Below the pieces are notes generated by a model. That model saw nothing but the letters and a program-made list of their open reading frames with translations, was not told where the DNA came from and did no database searches. Below, piece after piece: positions 11,740 through 21,500 of a stretch of DNA of 64,000 nt (position 1 is its first letter; every line of letters starts with the position of its first letter). The DNA is taken from the NCBI GenBank assembly GCA_037367405.1, contig JAZKJV010005753.1, forward strand, positions 372,001 through 436,000, written 5' to 3'. The DNA comes from Ottelia alismoides (lineage: Eukaryota; Streptophyta; Magnoliopsida; Alismatales; Hydrocharitaceae). The position numbers and the translations under genes were made by a program.

Positions 11740-12070
11740 GAAATATGTTGCTATACATTTAAAAGTTAGATGACGTCCATATAGTGACAGTTTTATTCGT
11801 TGCTAAAGATAAATTAACGACGTTTCTATTTGAAGCAAAAGATAAATTAACGATGTTTCTATTTGTTGCAAAAGATAAACTATGACGTTTTTATTCGTTG
11901 CCATTTCAAATTTTTCAACGGTTATTAATCGTTGTTATAAATTTAACAACGGCTTATATAGCAATGGTTTTCGCAAGGAATATCAAAAATGTCGCAAGAT
12001 GGTATAGTGACGCATTATTCGTTGCACACTTCACAAAAAAATGTCACTAAAGGTCACTATTGTTGTAGTG
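11740..12070. repeat. CACTA right subterminal repeats and TIR
   Basis: ATTCGTTGC-type words (about 11804, 11898, 12018) and TTAACGACG/TTAACGATG words recur, matching the words in the left arm. The block ends TTGTTGTAGTG at 12070. Confidence 0.75.
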
Positions 12071-12073
12071 AGA

Positions 12074-12480
12074 GAACACTCATTTTCTATCAATATATAG
12101 GCACCTTCTCATCAACAAAAGTGAAAGGTATGCAGTTAATCAAAAGGTAGTGTAAAAAACTGCACCTTCCTAATATGAACTTAAAAAATGATAATGGATG
12201 AATTATGGACAAACACAAGAATATGTCGATGCTTGCCTTCGACAATCCCATTTTATCATAAAATATGAACAGAAGTTTCTTGATAAAGAATCTCATGGGA
12301 AGAGAAAAAGGTCAACAAATCATGAGATAAAAACTCTGACATTTCTAGAGTGAATAGTGTTTGATGAAGAATCCTGTGAAGTATGGCGTGATGTTGCTGT
12401 TTAGAGTCATCCTCTGTAGTATAGTTATTCCACCATATTTAGAGAGATCCACTACCGCCACCGAAGATGTAGGCAGTTAT
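12074..12480 (-). pseudogene. Ty1/copia integrase core part (relic, second half)
   Basis: The minus strand gives ILYQETSVHI, then NGIVEGKHRHIL (about 12290-12210), then a YLLINCIPFTF stretch near 12150-12120. These correspond in order to the copia integrase QTS..H, NGvvERkHRHl and YLINrmPs segments, with the frame shifting between them. The next segment expected (FGC.aFVH) is found at 1440, on the other side of the CACTA element, so the two pieces were one gene relic. A 69-codon minus-strand open reading (12296-12090) covers part of it. Confidence 0.75.
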
Positions 12481-12889
12481 GGGTGAACTTTGCAAATCTT
12501 GTATTTTGATTGCTTCTTACTTGCTTATTCATTTGTCTATTTTTGCATGTTCTCTTCTGATGGCCCAAAAGATATAACCTTGAAATATGGCATTAATTTA
12601 CACACCTCGTTCAGATTAAGAATACGAATAAGGTAGATTGATGGATAAGTGGAGTTTATAATTCATCGTTGTTTGAATGGATTGAGAAATAAGGAAGAGA
12701 TGTATTTGTAAACAGAGATATTATGAATGATATCGATATAATGACGGTGTAACTGCATATTCTCATATAGCTTATCACAGTTCGATGTGACCACCTATCC
12801 ATTTATCTTAACGTGAATGATATGTAATCACGATGTGACTACTTATCCATTTATCCTAGGACAAGCTATTCGAGTAGAAGAGGGCGCAT
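12481..12889. other. AT-rich stretch, nothing recognised
   Basis: Possibly further upstream copia relic; no motif is clear. Confidence 0.3.
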
Positions 12890-12960
12890 CATCTCGTGTT
12901 AACCTATCCATAAACCTATCTCGTGTTAACCTATCCATAAACCTATCCATTTATCTGAGA
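12890..12960. repeat. 27-bp tandem repeat
   Basis: CTCGTGTTAACCTATCCATAA occurs twice in tandem. Related words (CTATCCATTTATC) occur in the 110 bp to the left and just to the right. Confidence 0.8.
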
Positions 12961-13429
12961 TGTTTATTGTTATTAAGTTTATCTCTACTATTTCTTTTTT
13001 ACAGAATGTAGAGGACTTTAATATCACTCACATCCATCTTTATACGATAAGAAATAAAGTGAGATAAGGGATATGTGAGATTTATACATCGTTCTTCTTG
13101 TTCAATTGATTTAGAGGATACTGAATTGATAAGTATTGCAATCAGACAGATAATAAATGATGTTATCGATGACTTCTTGCGACAACATATCTCAAGTAAA
13201 GTCTTCTTATCACAAGATAAATAAATGCTATTTCTGAACCAAATTTGGCGTTGTAACCATGTGAACTCAAAGCCAAGATATATTAAATACCGACCTATAC
13301 AATTTCCCTACACTTGGACGGACTATAGAACACCTCCGTCGAAATGGAAAAAGCTCGACAGGATCTTCTCCGTGATTACTTTATACAGATGAGACTCCTA
13401 ATTTAAAGTTAAGAATCCAACAAGAAACT
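12961..13429. other. AT-rich stretch, nothing recognised
   Basis: No gene or repeat signature was seen. Confidence 0.35.
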
Positions 13430-14100
13430 ATTGATCACAATCCATTGGTTCTTACCCGATCCAACTCCCATGCATATTTTCAAAAACCCATTTGACTTTG
13501 AGTTAGTTTACATAAATTTCAAACAAATTCCAGTGATCATTCTTATTTCTGGATTCGGATGGAATTGGATACGGATGTATTCGAATATCTGTTTATCGTA
13601 TTCGATATATTACCGGATACGTGTAATATTAATCGAATGCAGATCAAATATTACCAGATACGAAAATCTGTTCTTTTTGCTTGTGGTCAAGAATGCAGGT
13701 CACATTGACGCTCTCTTTTGTCACTATGCAACTTATTTTTCATTGCTATTTTTTTAAAATCATCATGAACTTTGATAAAAATTTAATTCGTATTCGTATG
13801 CAGTATTTATTCGATCCATACTCGGATTCCATGTTTATTGGATTCATATTTAGATTTTACTCTTTGTTTGAGGATTAGTTCTTTATTCGATCCGTATTCG
13901 TGTCTGTTCTTTATTCGATCTATATTCAGATTTGATAAATATCCGATTCGGATTCGTATCCGTAATTTTAGGATATGATTTCCTTGATGCATATCCAGAT
14001 CATATCCATTTTTGTAATCGTATTCCATAGAGATGAAGCGAATACAGATATAGAAATAAATATATCCGATCCTTATCCGATCAATTTTATATCTATTCCT
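13430..14100. repeat. Degenerate GGATACG/ATTCGTAT-rich repeat region
   Basis: Words such as GGATACGGAT, TTCGTATTCG, TATTCGATCC and CCGATTCGGATTCG recur throughout in both orientations, typical of some plant non-autonomous elements. No borders or target duplication were found. The 108-codon plus-strand reading at 13431-13757 lies in this repeat and shows no domain. Confidence 0.45.
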
Positions 14101-14306
14101 GGAACACTAAAAAAATATGCCATAATCTAGCCCTCAAATTTCTTAAAATAATATAAAAAGTGTTAAAATACAAAACTGAAGACATACTAGAATTCATTTG
14201 CTTTTCTGGAACGTTTCCTATCAGAATCCTATCAAGACAATTGGGACCTATCAAAAGCACACATACATGTGATTTTCGACATCCTTTACACGAAACATCA
14301 CTCTTA

Positions 14307-14726
14307 TGGTGTGTTTGGTATGTGGGTTTATGTGGGTTAAATTGGTAGCAGATAATCTATTTTTAGATTTTTGGCGTTTGGATAAAGGATTAAACTGGGG
14401 ATGGATTAGAAGTGGGTTTATTGTGATATGATTGTAATAAAGTTTGAAAAAGTGAGTAGTTATTGTGATTTGATTGTATTAAAGTTTGAAAAAGTGAGTA
14501 GTTAATTGTGATATGATTGTATTGAAGTTTGGAAAAATGAGTAGAAGTAGAGTAATTTATAATTTTTATATGATATGATGTTATAATATATTATTTTTTG
14601 ATGGAGTGGATAAAAAAATTAATTCATTTATATATTAAAAAGGGAAAATGTGGGACCCACTTGGAAAGAGAAAGGGTGTGATATAAACCCCCCAAAGGGG
14701 GATTTACCCCCTACCCGAACGACACC
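14307..14726. mobile_element. Tourist-like MITE (PIF/Harbinger type), about 420 bp
   Basis: The left end is GGTGTGTTTGGTATGTGGG. The reverse complement of the right end is GGTGTCGTTCGGGTAGGGG. TTA lies just outside both ends (14304-14306, with one extra T, and 14727-14729), fitting the TTA target preference of PIF/Harbinger elements. Inside, a unit of about 42 bp (TGTGATATGATTGTA...AAAAGTGAGTAG) is repeated three times (about 14419-14545). There is no coding capacity. Confidence 0.7.
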
Positions 14727-14870
14727 TTAAGAATTTTTCAGACCAATTCACCAAATCGGACACCAAAAAAGGAAAATAAACTTGAATATAGGAGATTATA
14801 AACCAATCAATCTGATTAAGGTTTCCACCGTATAGTACATAAAGTGCAGAATCCAGATTCTTAAAGTGCT

Positions 14871-15545
14871 TGGCTGCGTTTGGTTCGTGGGTTATCCAGG
14901 GGTGAATAACCAGATTTTGTGTTTGTTTGTTTGGTTGGTGGGTTAAGGGTTGGGAGGGTTTGTGTGATGTGATTTTTTGGAATTTGAAAAAGTTCGTATT
15001 TATTATGATATGATTGTATTGAAATTTGAAAAAGTGGGTGGTTTTTGTGATGCGATTGTATTGAAGTTTGGAATAGTGAGTAGAAATTGAGTATTTTATT
15101 ATTTTTATATGATATGATGGTATAATATATAATTTTTTTGATGGAAAGGGAGTGGGCTCCACTAGTGGGTTAAAAATGAGGGTTTTATTCGTTTGGGGGT
15201 TACCCCCACTTTGAGTGGGTAACCCCCCAAAACCATATATCTAACTCACTAATGTGTCTCACTCTCTCTCTCCAATAAAAAAAATTATATTATACCATCA
15301 TATCATCTAAAAATCATAAAATATTCAACTTTTATATATTATTCCAAACTTCAATACAATTACATCTTAAAAACTACCCACTTTTTCAAATTCTAATACA
15401 ATCATATCATAATAACTATTCATTTTTTTCAAATTTCAATAGAATGACATCACAAAAATCCTTCAACTCTTAACCCACCAACCATAAACACAAATACAAA
15501 AATGAGTTATCCTCCCAAGATAACCCACCAACCAAACACACCCTT
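14871..15545. mobile_element. Tourist-like fold-back MITE, about 675 bp
   Basis: The left end reads GGCTGCGTTTGGTTCGTGGG and the reverse complement of the right end GGGTGTGTTTGGTTGGTGGG. The arms remain complementary for roughly 300 bp each, meeting near 15190-15240. Arm sequence (TGATATGATTGTATTGAA, GAAAAAGTGGGTGG) is shared with the MITE at 14307, so the two are one family. The flanks (CTT on the left, TTT on the right) do not give a clean target duplication. A 152-codon minus-strand reading across the left arm is an artefact. Confidence 0.75.
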
Positions 15546-15618
15546 TGTGAAAAGAATAATTGGAAATTAAGGCCTATGGGATTCCACCTACATCCCAACT
15601 GCTTTCTACGACTCATTT

Positions 15619-15939
15619 ATGACAACGTACAGCTTTGGATCTTCCCAACAAAGATTTAAATTCGGAAATAAATTATGGAGGATCTTGGTAATATCGCATA
15701 GCTCAGTCTCTTATAATCGTATGAATGCCATCAGAAGCATCGAGCACCGTGATGGAAAGAAATACACATTCGTATATTTAAATACAACCAAAACAATGTC
15801 TCAACAGAGTCAAAATCTTTACAAAAATCCAATTTTACGTGGAGCCTTGTATCATGAAATCGTGCCAAGTCCACGTTTTGGAGAGAAGACTTTCATCCCC
15901 ATAAAGGAAGCAAGTGCATGTGAGTGGGTCAGATATTGA
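15619..15939 (+). CDS. Unrecognised 106-codon ORF
   Basis: An ATG at 15619 opens 106 codons ending in TGA at 15937-15939. The product is hydrophilic and basic (RMNAIRSIEHRDGKKYTF near the middle) with no signal peptide, membrane segment or family motif that I recognise. It lies between a MITE and a long hairpin, with no neighbouring gene. It may be chance, or an exon remnant of a host gene or transposon. Nothing in the sequence supports a function. Confidence 0.2.
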   Translation: MTTYSFGSSQQRFKFGNKLWRILVISHSSVSYNRMNAIRSIEHRDGKKYTFVYLNTTKTMSQQSQNLYKNPILRGALYHEIVPSPRFGEKTFIPIKEASACEWVRY

Positions 15940-16069
15940 TGTAACAGTCTTCGGCAGGCTTCAATATTTCTTCTTAACTTCGAATATAAGGCATCAACAC
16001 GATTGATATGGATTTACAGTCGGAGATGATGCCAATACGATGGTGCCAAAATTAGTGGCTTCGATTCAA

Positions 16070-16154
16070 GGTCAATTTAACTTTGTTGATTTATTTTTGG
16101 AAATAAATATTTCGATATTTATTTCCAGATTTAAATCAACAAAGTTATTTGACC
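16070..16154. repeat. 85-nt near-perfect hairpin with TTCG loop
   Basis: Arms 16070-16110 and 16115-16154 pair over about 40 bp with a few mismatches and one bulge, around the 4-nt loop TTCG. Paired blocks include AACTTTGTTGATTTA and GGAAATAAATAT. It could be the core of a very short MITE or a small-RNA precursor. No target duplication is evident. Confidence 0.8.
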
Positions 16155-16238
16155 TGTAAGCCTCTTGACCATGGCACGGATGAGAGGACAAAAATGTGGC
16201 TAGTAAAAAACGTACGGTTCGTCCCTTTCTGCTTAAGG

Positions 16239-16269
16239 AAATCAAACCATTATTTTATTGCAATTGATA
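16239..16269. repeat. Target-site duplication, left copy (L1 insertion)
   Basis: This 30-31 bp sequence ending GCAATTGATA is repeated exactly at 17040-17070, on the other side of the L1 fragment. The first A residues merge with the poly(A) of the insert. Confidence 0.95.
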
Positions 16270-16893
16270 CAGCCTGCCAGAGGTGACTCTAAAATTTGGA
16301 GGGCTATCTTGTTGGCTAGAGGATCTATTCGGCAGGCGATAAGTGGTGATGCCCCTCCATACAAGTGGGTATATTCCCCTACAGGCTTCTCCTTCTCCAA
16401 CGCCTTTGAGCTCCTCCGACCACGCGGGCAATGCCCCATCTGGGCTGCTACTGTTTGGGCTAAAGGATCAACGCCAAAGTTCTCTTGTGCCCTCTATCGA
16501 GCTATTCTAAATAGGCTGCCCACCACTGATCGTCTTGCCTCTTGGGGTGTACGTGTTCATTCGGTCTGCTACCTGTGCTCCGTTGCTCTGGAATCCCATG
16601 CTCACTTATTTTTTGAATGTCCCTATGCTTGGAAGATCTGGGGTGAGGCCTGTGCTGCTCTTGGACTTCCACAGCCTACCCCCATGCCCCTTGTGGACAC
16701 GGTTTGCTGGATTTCTTCGTAGCCTGACCCATATGCTAAAAACTACCTAAGCAAGCTCATTGGCCTGGTTGTTTGGAGCATCTGGAACGAAAGAAACCTT
16801 AGATGGTCTACTGGACGTGCCAATAGCGAGGGCCACACCCTCCAGCAAATTTTTGGAACAGCTGCTATACTATGGAACAACGAAGGGGTCTGA
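16270..16893 (+). pseudogene. L1 ORF2 C-terminal fragment (zf-RVT region)
   Basis: The reading carries the conserved plant L1 tail. Features in order are FSFSNAFELLR, VWAKGSTPKFSCALYRAIL, RLPTTDRLASWG, the Cys/His segment CYLCSVALESHAHLFFECPYAWKIW, and, after a stop, VVWSIWNERN. An in-frame TAG at 16720-16722 interrupts an otherwise continuous frame that ends at TGA 16891-16893. There is no genuine start codon: the upstream codons lie in the target duplication. The zf-RVT region follows the reverse transcriptase in L1 elements; everything upstream is absent through 5' truncation. It is not functional. Confidence 0.93.
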
Positions 16894-17039
16894 GAGTTTT
16901 TGTTTCCTCTGGGCTCCTTATAATTTTCTGATTTTCTTTTGTAACTGGCTTGGTATAGTCTTCTCCTCTTTTGACCATCTTGGCCTTTGTATACCAATTT
17001 TTGTCTAGCAATACAAAGTTTACTTACTTATCAAAAAAA
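16270..17039 (+). mobile_element. 5'-truncated L1-type LINE, 770 bp
   Basis: The insert is bounded by a perfect target duplication of at least 30 bp and ends in a poly(A) run after TACTTATC. It contains only the C-terminal end of ORF2 and the 3' UTR, the usual result of incomplete target-primed reverse transcription. Confidence 0.95.
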
Positions 17040-17070
17040 AAATCAAACCATTATTTTATTGCAATTGATA
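17040..17070. repeat. Target-site duplication, right copy (L1 insertion)
   Basis: Exact repeat of 16239-16269 directly after the poly(A). Confidence 0.95.
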
Positions 17071-17680
17071 AGGGGAGAGGAATGCATATTACTTCAAACT
17101 AATAGAGGAGTTGTGTGTTTAACTCCATGGATTTGAATTTATATATATATAGAGAATTTATCAAATGTGCTATATGACCATTTGGATTTTTTTAGAACAC
17201 ATGGATGTCTGTGCGATGCTAATACGGTGGTTAAATATCTTTTTAAATAATTACCATTGATAGCAATGATATAGGGTTGTTATAACTGTCTCACGCATCC
17301 CACTCAATAATTTAATTCCTTATTTGAATAGCAATTAAACAAGGATTCATTGCCGCATTGTTTTCCCTTAAAAAAAATTGAGATCTCTTTTTTCCTCTTG
17401 TGGTGATACGAAGAACATGAACACCAAGGCTTTTTTCTTGTAATTTTTCATCTTAATTTTTCCAGTAATATTATTTCAAAATAGGAACTATAAGTTATGT
17501 GGTACAAAAGTTTTTTTATTTAAGATTACATTACAATTTCTCTCTAATAATCTAATATTTGTTATTTGATCACTGGAAGCATTTGGTAAATGATGCAGAA
17601 TTAGTAAAGAAAAGTTCTTAATATAACTTAGAATCGTATGTAACTTTCAAAATTACTTATGCTTGCAATGTATTACTAGG
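17071..17680. other. AT-rich flank of the gypsy array, nothing recognised
   Basis: Continuation of the sequence into which the L1 inserted. No coding or repeat signal. The 5 bp before the LTR (17676-17680, CTAGG) should be one copy of the array's target duplication; the other lies beyond the window. Confidence 0.4.
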
Positions 17681-20600
17681 TGATTAACCGTGAGCTACGA
17701 GAGTCTAAATGTCTCACACAAGGCGGAGACAAAGTCGCTACGACGACTCTCGGTAAATCCTGATTAAGTCAACAATTAACCCACGAATAGTATCAAGAAA
17801 CGGAAATCAAAGTGTGGAGTTAAAATTCATTATATCTCTACAAAATATGTGTATAGTGCAAGTATGTGTAGAGTGTCGAACTCAGGGAGCAAACAAGATA
17901 GAACAAGGCAGGAGTGCACAAAGATCAATGTGAAAGTGAACAATTGCCTATGAATGTGCAAATTTTTATGGGTTTTGAATTTTATATTTTTTTATTTAAT
18001 TTTTGATTTTATATTTTATATTTTTGTTTTTAATTTACTGATTTTGTATTTTCTTTTTCTTTTAATAAAGATACAATGTATATAAGGAATATATATGCAC
18101 TAGAGATAAGAGATGGAAAAAAATAGGAGAGAATGCTCAAAATAAAGGAAATAAAATCTTTTTGGGATTTTTATATTTTTATAATGTTTTGTGATTTTTT
18201 TATATTTTTCTTAATTTTTTTGGTATTTTTGAAGGCAAAAATACTAAGAAACAGTGAATACAATATATATGCGAGACAAAAATATAGAAATAAAATAGCA
18301 AACATGAATGAAAAATTGTCAAATTAATTTTTATAGATAGATAATAGGATAAAGAAGATTCAGAGACCGAAAACACAAATTTTGGAGTTTTTATGAATTT
18401 TTAAGGTTTTTATGAAGATTTTGAGAATTTCTATTTTTAGGGTTTTTATTTTGTAATTTTTAGGGATTTTTGGTCAAAAGATAAAATAAGCTAAGACACA
18501 CAAAATATATTTTTTTGGAATTTTTAAAAGATTTTTTTGAATTTTTATGTATTTTCTAATGCAAGCAGTGTTGAAAATGCATGTTTTTGATTTTTAATAA
18601 ATATGAAAGTGTAATAAGAATGCAAACTAAAAATATGGCGTTAAACTATAATGCAACAGGAGCCTATGGTAATTTTTTTGTAATTTTTCGAGTTAAAATG
18701 TGCATGAAATAAATGCAAACATCCAAGCAAAAATTCACACTAGCAAGGGCATAAACGTAAGTACACAGAAGTCCAAGGGCCTACTTGCAATTTTTCCAAT
18801 ATTATATAACGTGAAATACAATTTTTTGGACTAAAAATAAATACCCAAACCCGGAGGGGGTTCGCTGCAAAATGTCCAACTCACGCGCACTGGACACGTG
18901 ACCTGACAGGGGTATTTTGCAATTTTACAAAGTTCCAGGGGCTCAGATGCAATTTTACCAAAATATTACAACTTAATTAGAAAGTTCATGGACCAAATAG
19001 GAATAGACAAACCCTAGGGGGATCCTTACAAAATGCCCACTACCCTACGTGCACAGGTCACGTGGGGGGACGTGGACTGGACCTAAGTGTAAATATGAAA
19101 ACTATGGGGGTCTTAATGCAAATATTACATAATTATTTAAACTAAGAATAAAAGTATTTGGACTAAAAATAAAATGCGAAAATGGCGGGGGTGTAGATGC
19201 AAAATACCCATGCCTAAATTCCTCGTACGTGATCGAACAGCGGAGGGCCGCTCACTTATCTACGTGGCGCACGCACAACGTACGATTACGATTCGACGAT
19301 GATCGGCTGAGATCAGATCTGGCGAGGAGATCGACGGTCGATGCGGGCCCAGATCGGACGGCTGATGATCAAACTGGAGTGGGCCTCGGACCGGACGTCG
19401 GAGAAGCGAAGAGGAAGAACGGGGAAGAACGCCGGCGAGGCGAACTTCCCCGAGCTTGATCTCCGGTCTCCGGCAATGCTTTGGGATCGTAATTGGTCGG
19501 GGCGCTCCTGGGAGGTCCGTCTATGTGCTGGAGGTCTCGGGTCCGTCGAGGAGCGCTGTGGCGCTGGCGCATAGGCGGCGGAGCTCGGAGCTCCAGGTAG
19601 CTCCGGCGAACTACGCAAAAGGACCTCCAGTCGCTTTGACTGTCCTGTGATCTGCAAAAACTGATGAAGTGGACCATGGCAAAATGCCTGGTCCTTGCGG
19701 AGGCGGAATGGATGTTGGAGATGATCGATGGAAGGTGGAGGAGCTTCGACCGGAGGAGCGCTCCGGCGATGGAGTCGATTGTGCGATTCAGTGAATGGTA
19801 GGCGAAGATCATAGGGAGAACTGATCCTAGGATTATAGGTGATAAAAATCGATGAGAAAATGGAAGAAAAGGGCAAACCTCGAAGGTGTGGGACCTGAGG
19901 TAGGATAACCTCGACGTGGGAGATGGCGGAGGTGGTGGAGCCGCCTCGGGCCTTCCTCGACTCGCCTAACGACATGGCGGTGGAGCTGTCACCTCCGTCT
20001 ACCCGTAGAACACGAAAGGGAGGAGAATGGTGGTCCAAAAGGGGGCCAAAAATCAGCTCGAAGGTGGCGGATCTGTTAAGTAGGAAGATGGTTGCGTGAC
20101 TTGCGGGCGAGACCACGCTCGAATGATGAAGATCTGGGGAGATCCAAAGGGGTGGCGTGGCTCGGTGATGATAGGGGAAGAAGTTGCAAAAAGGAATCGA
20201 GGGAAGACGACGAAGGGATTCGACGCTAAAATTTCTTGAAAATGGGACAAAATCACGGGCGTCAGAGGTTGGCAGGCCTCGGTCAGGGAGTTGACCGAGG
20301 TCAACCAACGACCGGCTCTGATTGGTTCACGTGGACCAACCAGAAAAAGGCCGGTCAAAATTATTTAGAAATTCAAAATAAAATAGTAAATGAATTTATT
20401 ATTTTTAGTTGAAAAATAAAAATGTTTCTCATTTTATAAAGATTTTTTGGTGATTTTTATTTATTTTTATGAGGTATATAATTTCAAGTTTCTTTTTATA
20501 CCCTATATAGGTATGTATATCTGTATATTTTATTAATTTATTTTTATTTTGTATATTTAATTTATTTATTTTTGTTTAGTATTTTATAAACTTATAAAAT

Positions 20601-21489
20601 ATCTTTATACACTTAAATATATTTTTATTTGATTTTTCTGATGTATTTTGTACACTTAATAAAATATAAATAGTACTTCTACAGGTATATGTATATGTAT
20701 TTTACCTAGGTGTGCTATTTATACAAGTATTTTATTTTGTATTTTCTTTAATTTTTATTCCAATTTTAATGTACATATATATATTATAAATGTTATTTAT
20801 AAAATTTTAAAAAATATAAAATTATAAAAATAGTGAATAATAAATAAAATGATTATATTAATCTGTACAAGTATACAAGTGGGGTCAAAAACTCAACTTT
20901 CAAACCGTAATTCCGAAAGATATGGAACCACCTTCATTAAATAGCTTATAAGAAATTATATACAATTAAAGGTAAGTTTGGTTCATTTCGAGTTTTATAT
21001 GCGAGATACAGGTCTGGGAAGTTGGGATTATGGAATCTTATTTAGATCATAACTTTTTATCTGTGCATTATTTTTGGGTGTAATCAATTTTATATTTTTA
21101 TTCAAGTAATTATCTATAACTTTCATGTACAAAATTTTTGTATTTGAGGTATAAAAAGTGGAACCAAAAATAGATCCCAAAAATAAATAAGGAAAGAATA
21201 AAATGAAAAGGTATCTGGCCTTTCTCTCCTCCTACTTTATTCCTTGTCGACCTAGCCATCGTGATGCCTAGGTCTCGGGGTTTCAGGTCATAAAATATTT
21301 GCAATATTTTATTCTTTTTCTTTTCTTTTATTTATTCTATAATTTTGGTTTTAAATACACTATTTTGTGCACTATTTACATGCACATGCATGAATGCTAA
21401 GATGCTCTAATTAAGGGTATTTACATGCATTTGCCCAAGTTTTTGAGGCCAAAATGATAGAATAAAGATGATGAAATGTTGATTCATCT
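17681..21489 (-). repeat. Gypsy array LTR 1 (3' LTR of copy A), 3.8 kb
   Basis: It begins TGATTAACCG at 17681 and ends ...GATTCATCT at 21489, where the other copies end CA. From the sense (minus) side it has about 1.1 kb of AT-rich sequence, then a palindromic module (20341-20290), a GC-rich block (about 20290-19240), and a long AT-rich tail. A 331-codon minus-strand open reading (20308-19313) fills the GC-rich block. Confidence 0.9.
20290..20341 (-). promoter_or_regulatory. LTR palindromic module: inverted W-box pair and CACGTG palindrome
   Basis: GTTGACCGAGGTCAAC (20290-20305) holds two TTGACC W-box cores in inverted orientation. About 15 bp away is a palindrome centred on CACGTG (20328-20333) with GGTT...AACC arms. 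W-boxes are WRKY sites and CACGTG is a bZIP/bHLH G-box. The module recurs in all four LTRs of the window. Promoter function is inferred. Confidence 0.5.
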
Positions 21490-21500
21490 TCCCCCTATAC
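21490..21500 (-). other. Polypurine tract of copy A
   Basis: On the sense strand the sequence directly upstream of the 3' LTR is GTATAGGGGGA, an A/G-rich plus-strand primer site in the expected position. Confidence 0.75.

Larger units (their letters stand above)
1446..12070. mobile_element. CACTA (En/Spm-like) transposon, 10.6 kb, with 3-bp TSD
   Basis: The left end reads CACTACAACAAAAAG and the reverse complement of the right end reads CACTACAACAATAG, so at least 11 terminal bases match. The 3 bp outside both ends are AGA (1443-1445 and 12071-12073), the 3-bp target duplication expected of CACTA elements. Both ends carry subterminal repeats. The insertion splits a copia integrase whose two halves read in order across it. 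No transposase domain was recognised inside, so it is probably non-autonomous or a decayed autonomous copy. Two TIR elements are nested within it. Orientation is unknown because no coding sequence was identified. Confidence 0.93.

Noticed and set aside
14704..15162. 152-codon minus-strand ORF
   Set aside because: It spans the left arm of a fold-back MITE. Its repetitive His/Lys/Phe/Asn content reflects the AT-rich arm repeats.
16258..16269. Apparent start of the L1 reading
   Set aside because: The codon at 16258 is TTG inside the target duplication, i.e. host DNA upstream of a truncated LINE; it is not a start.
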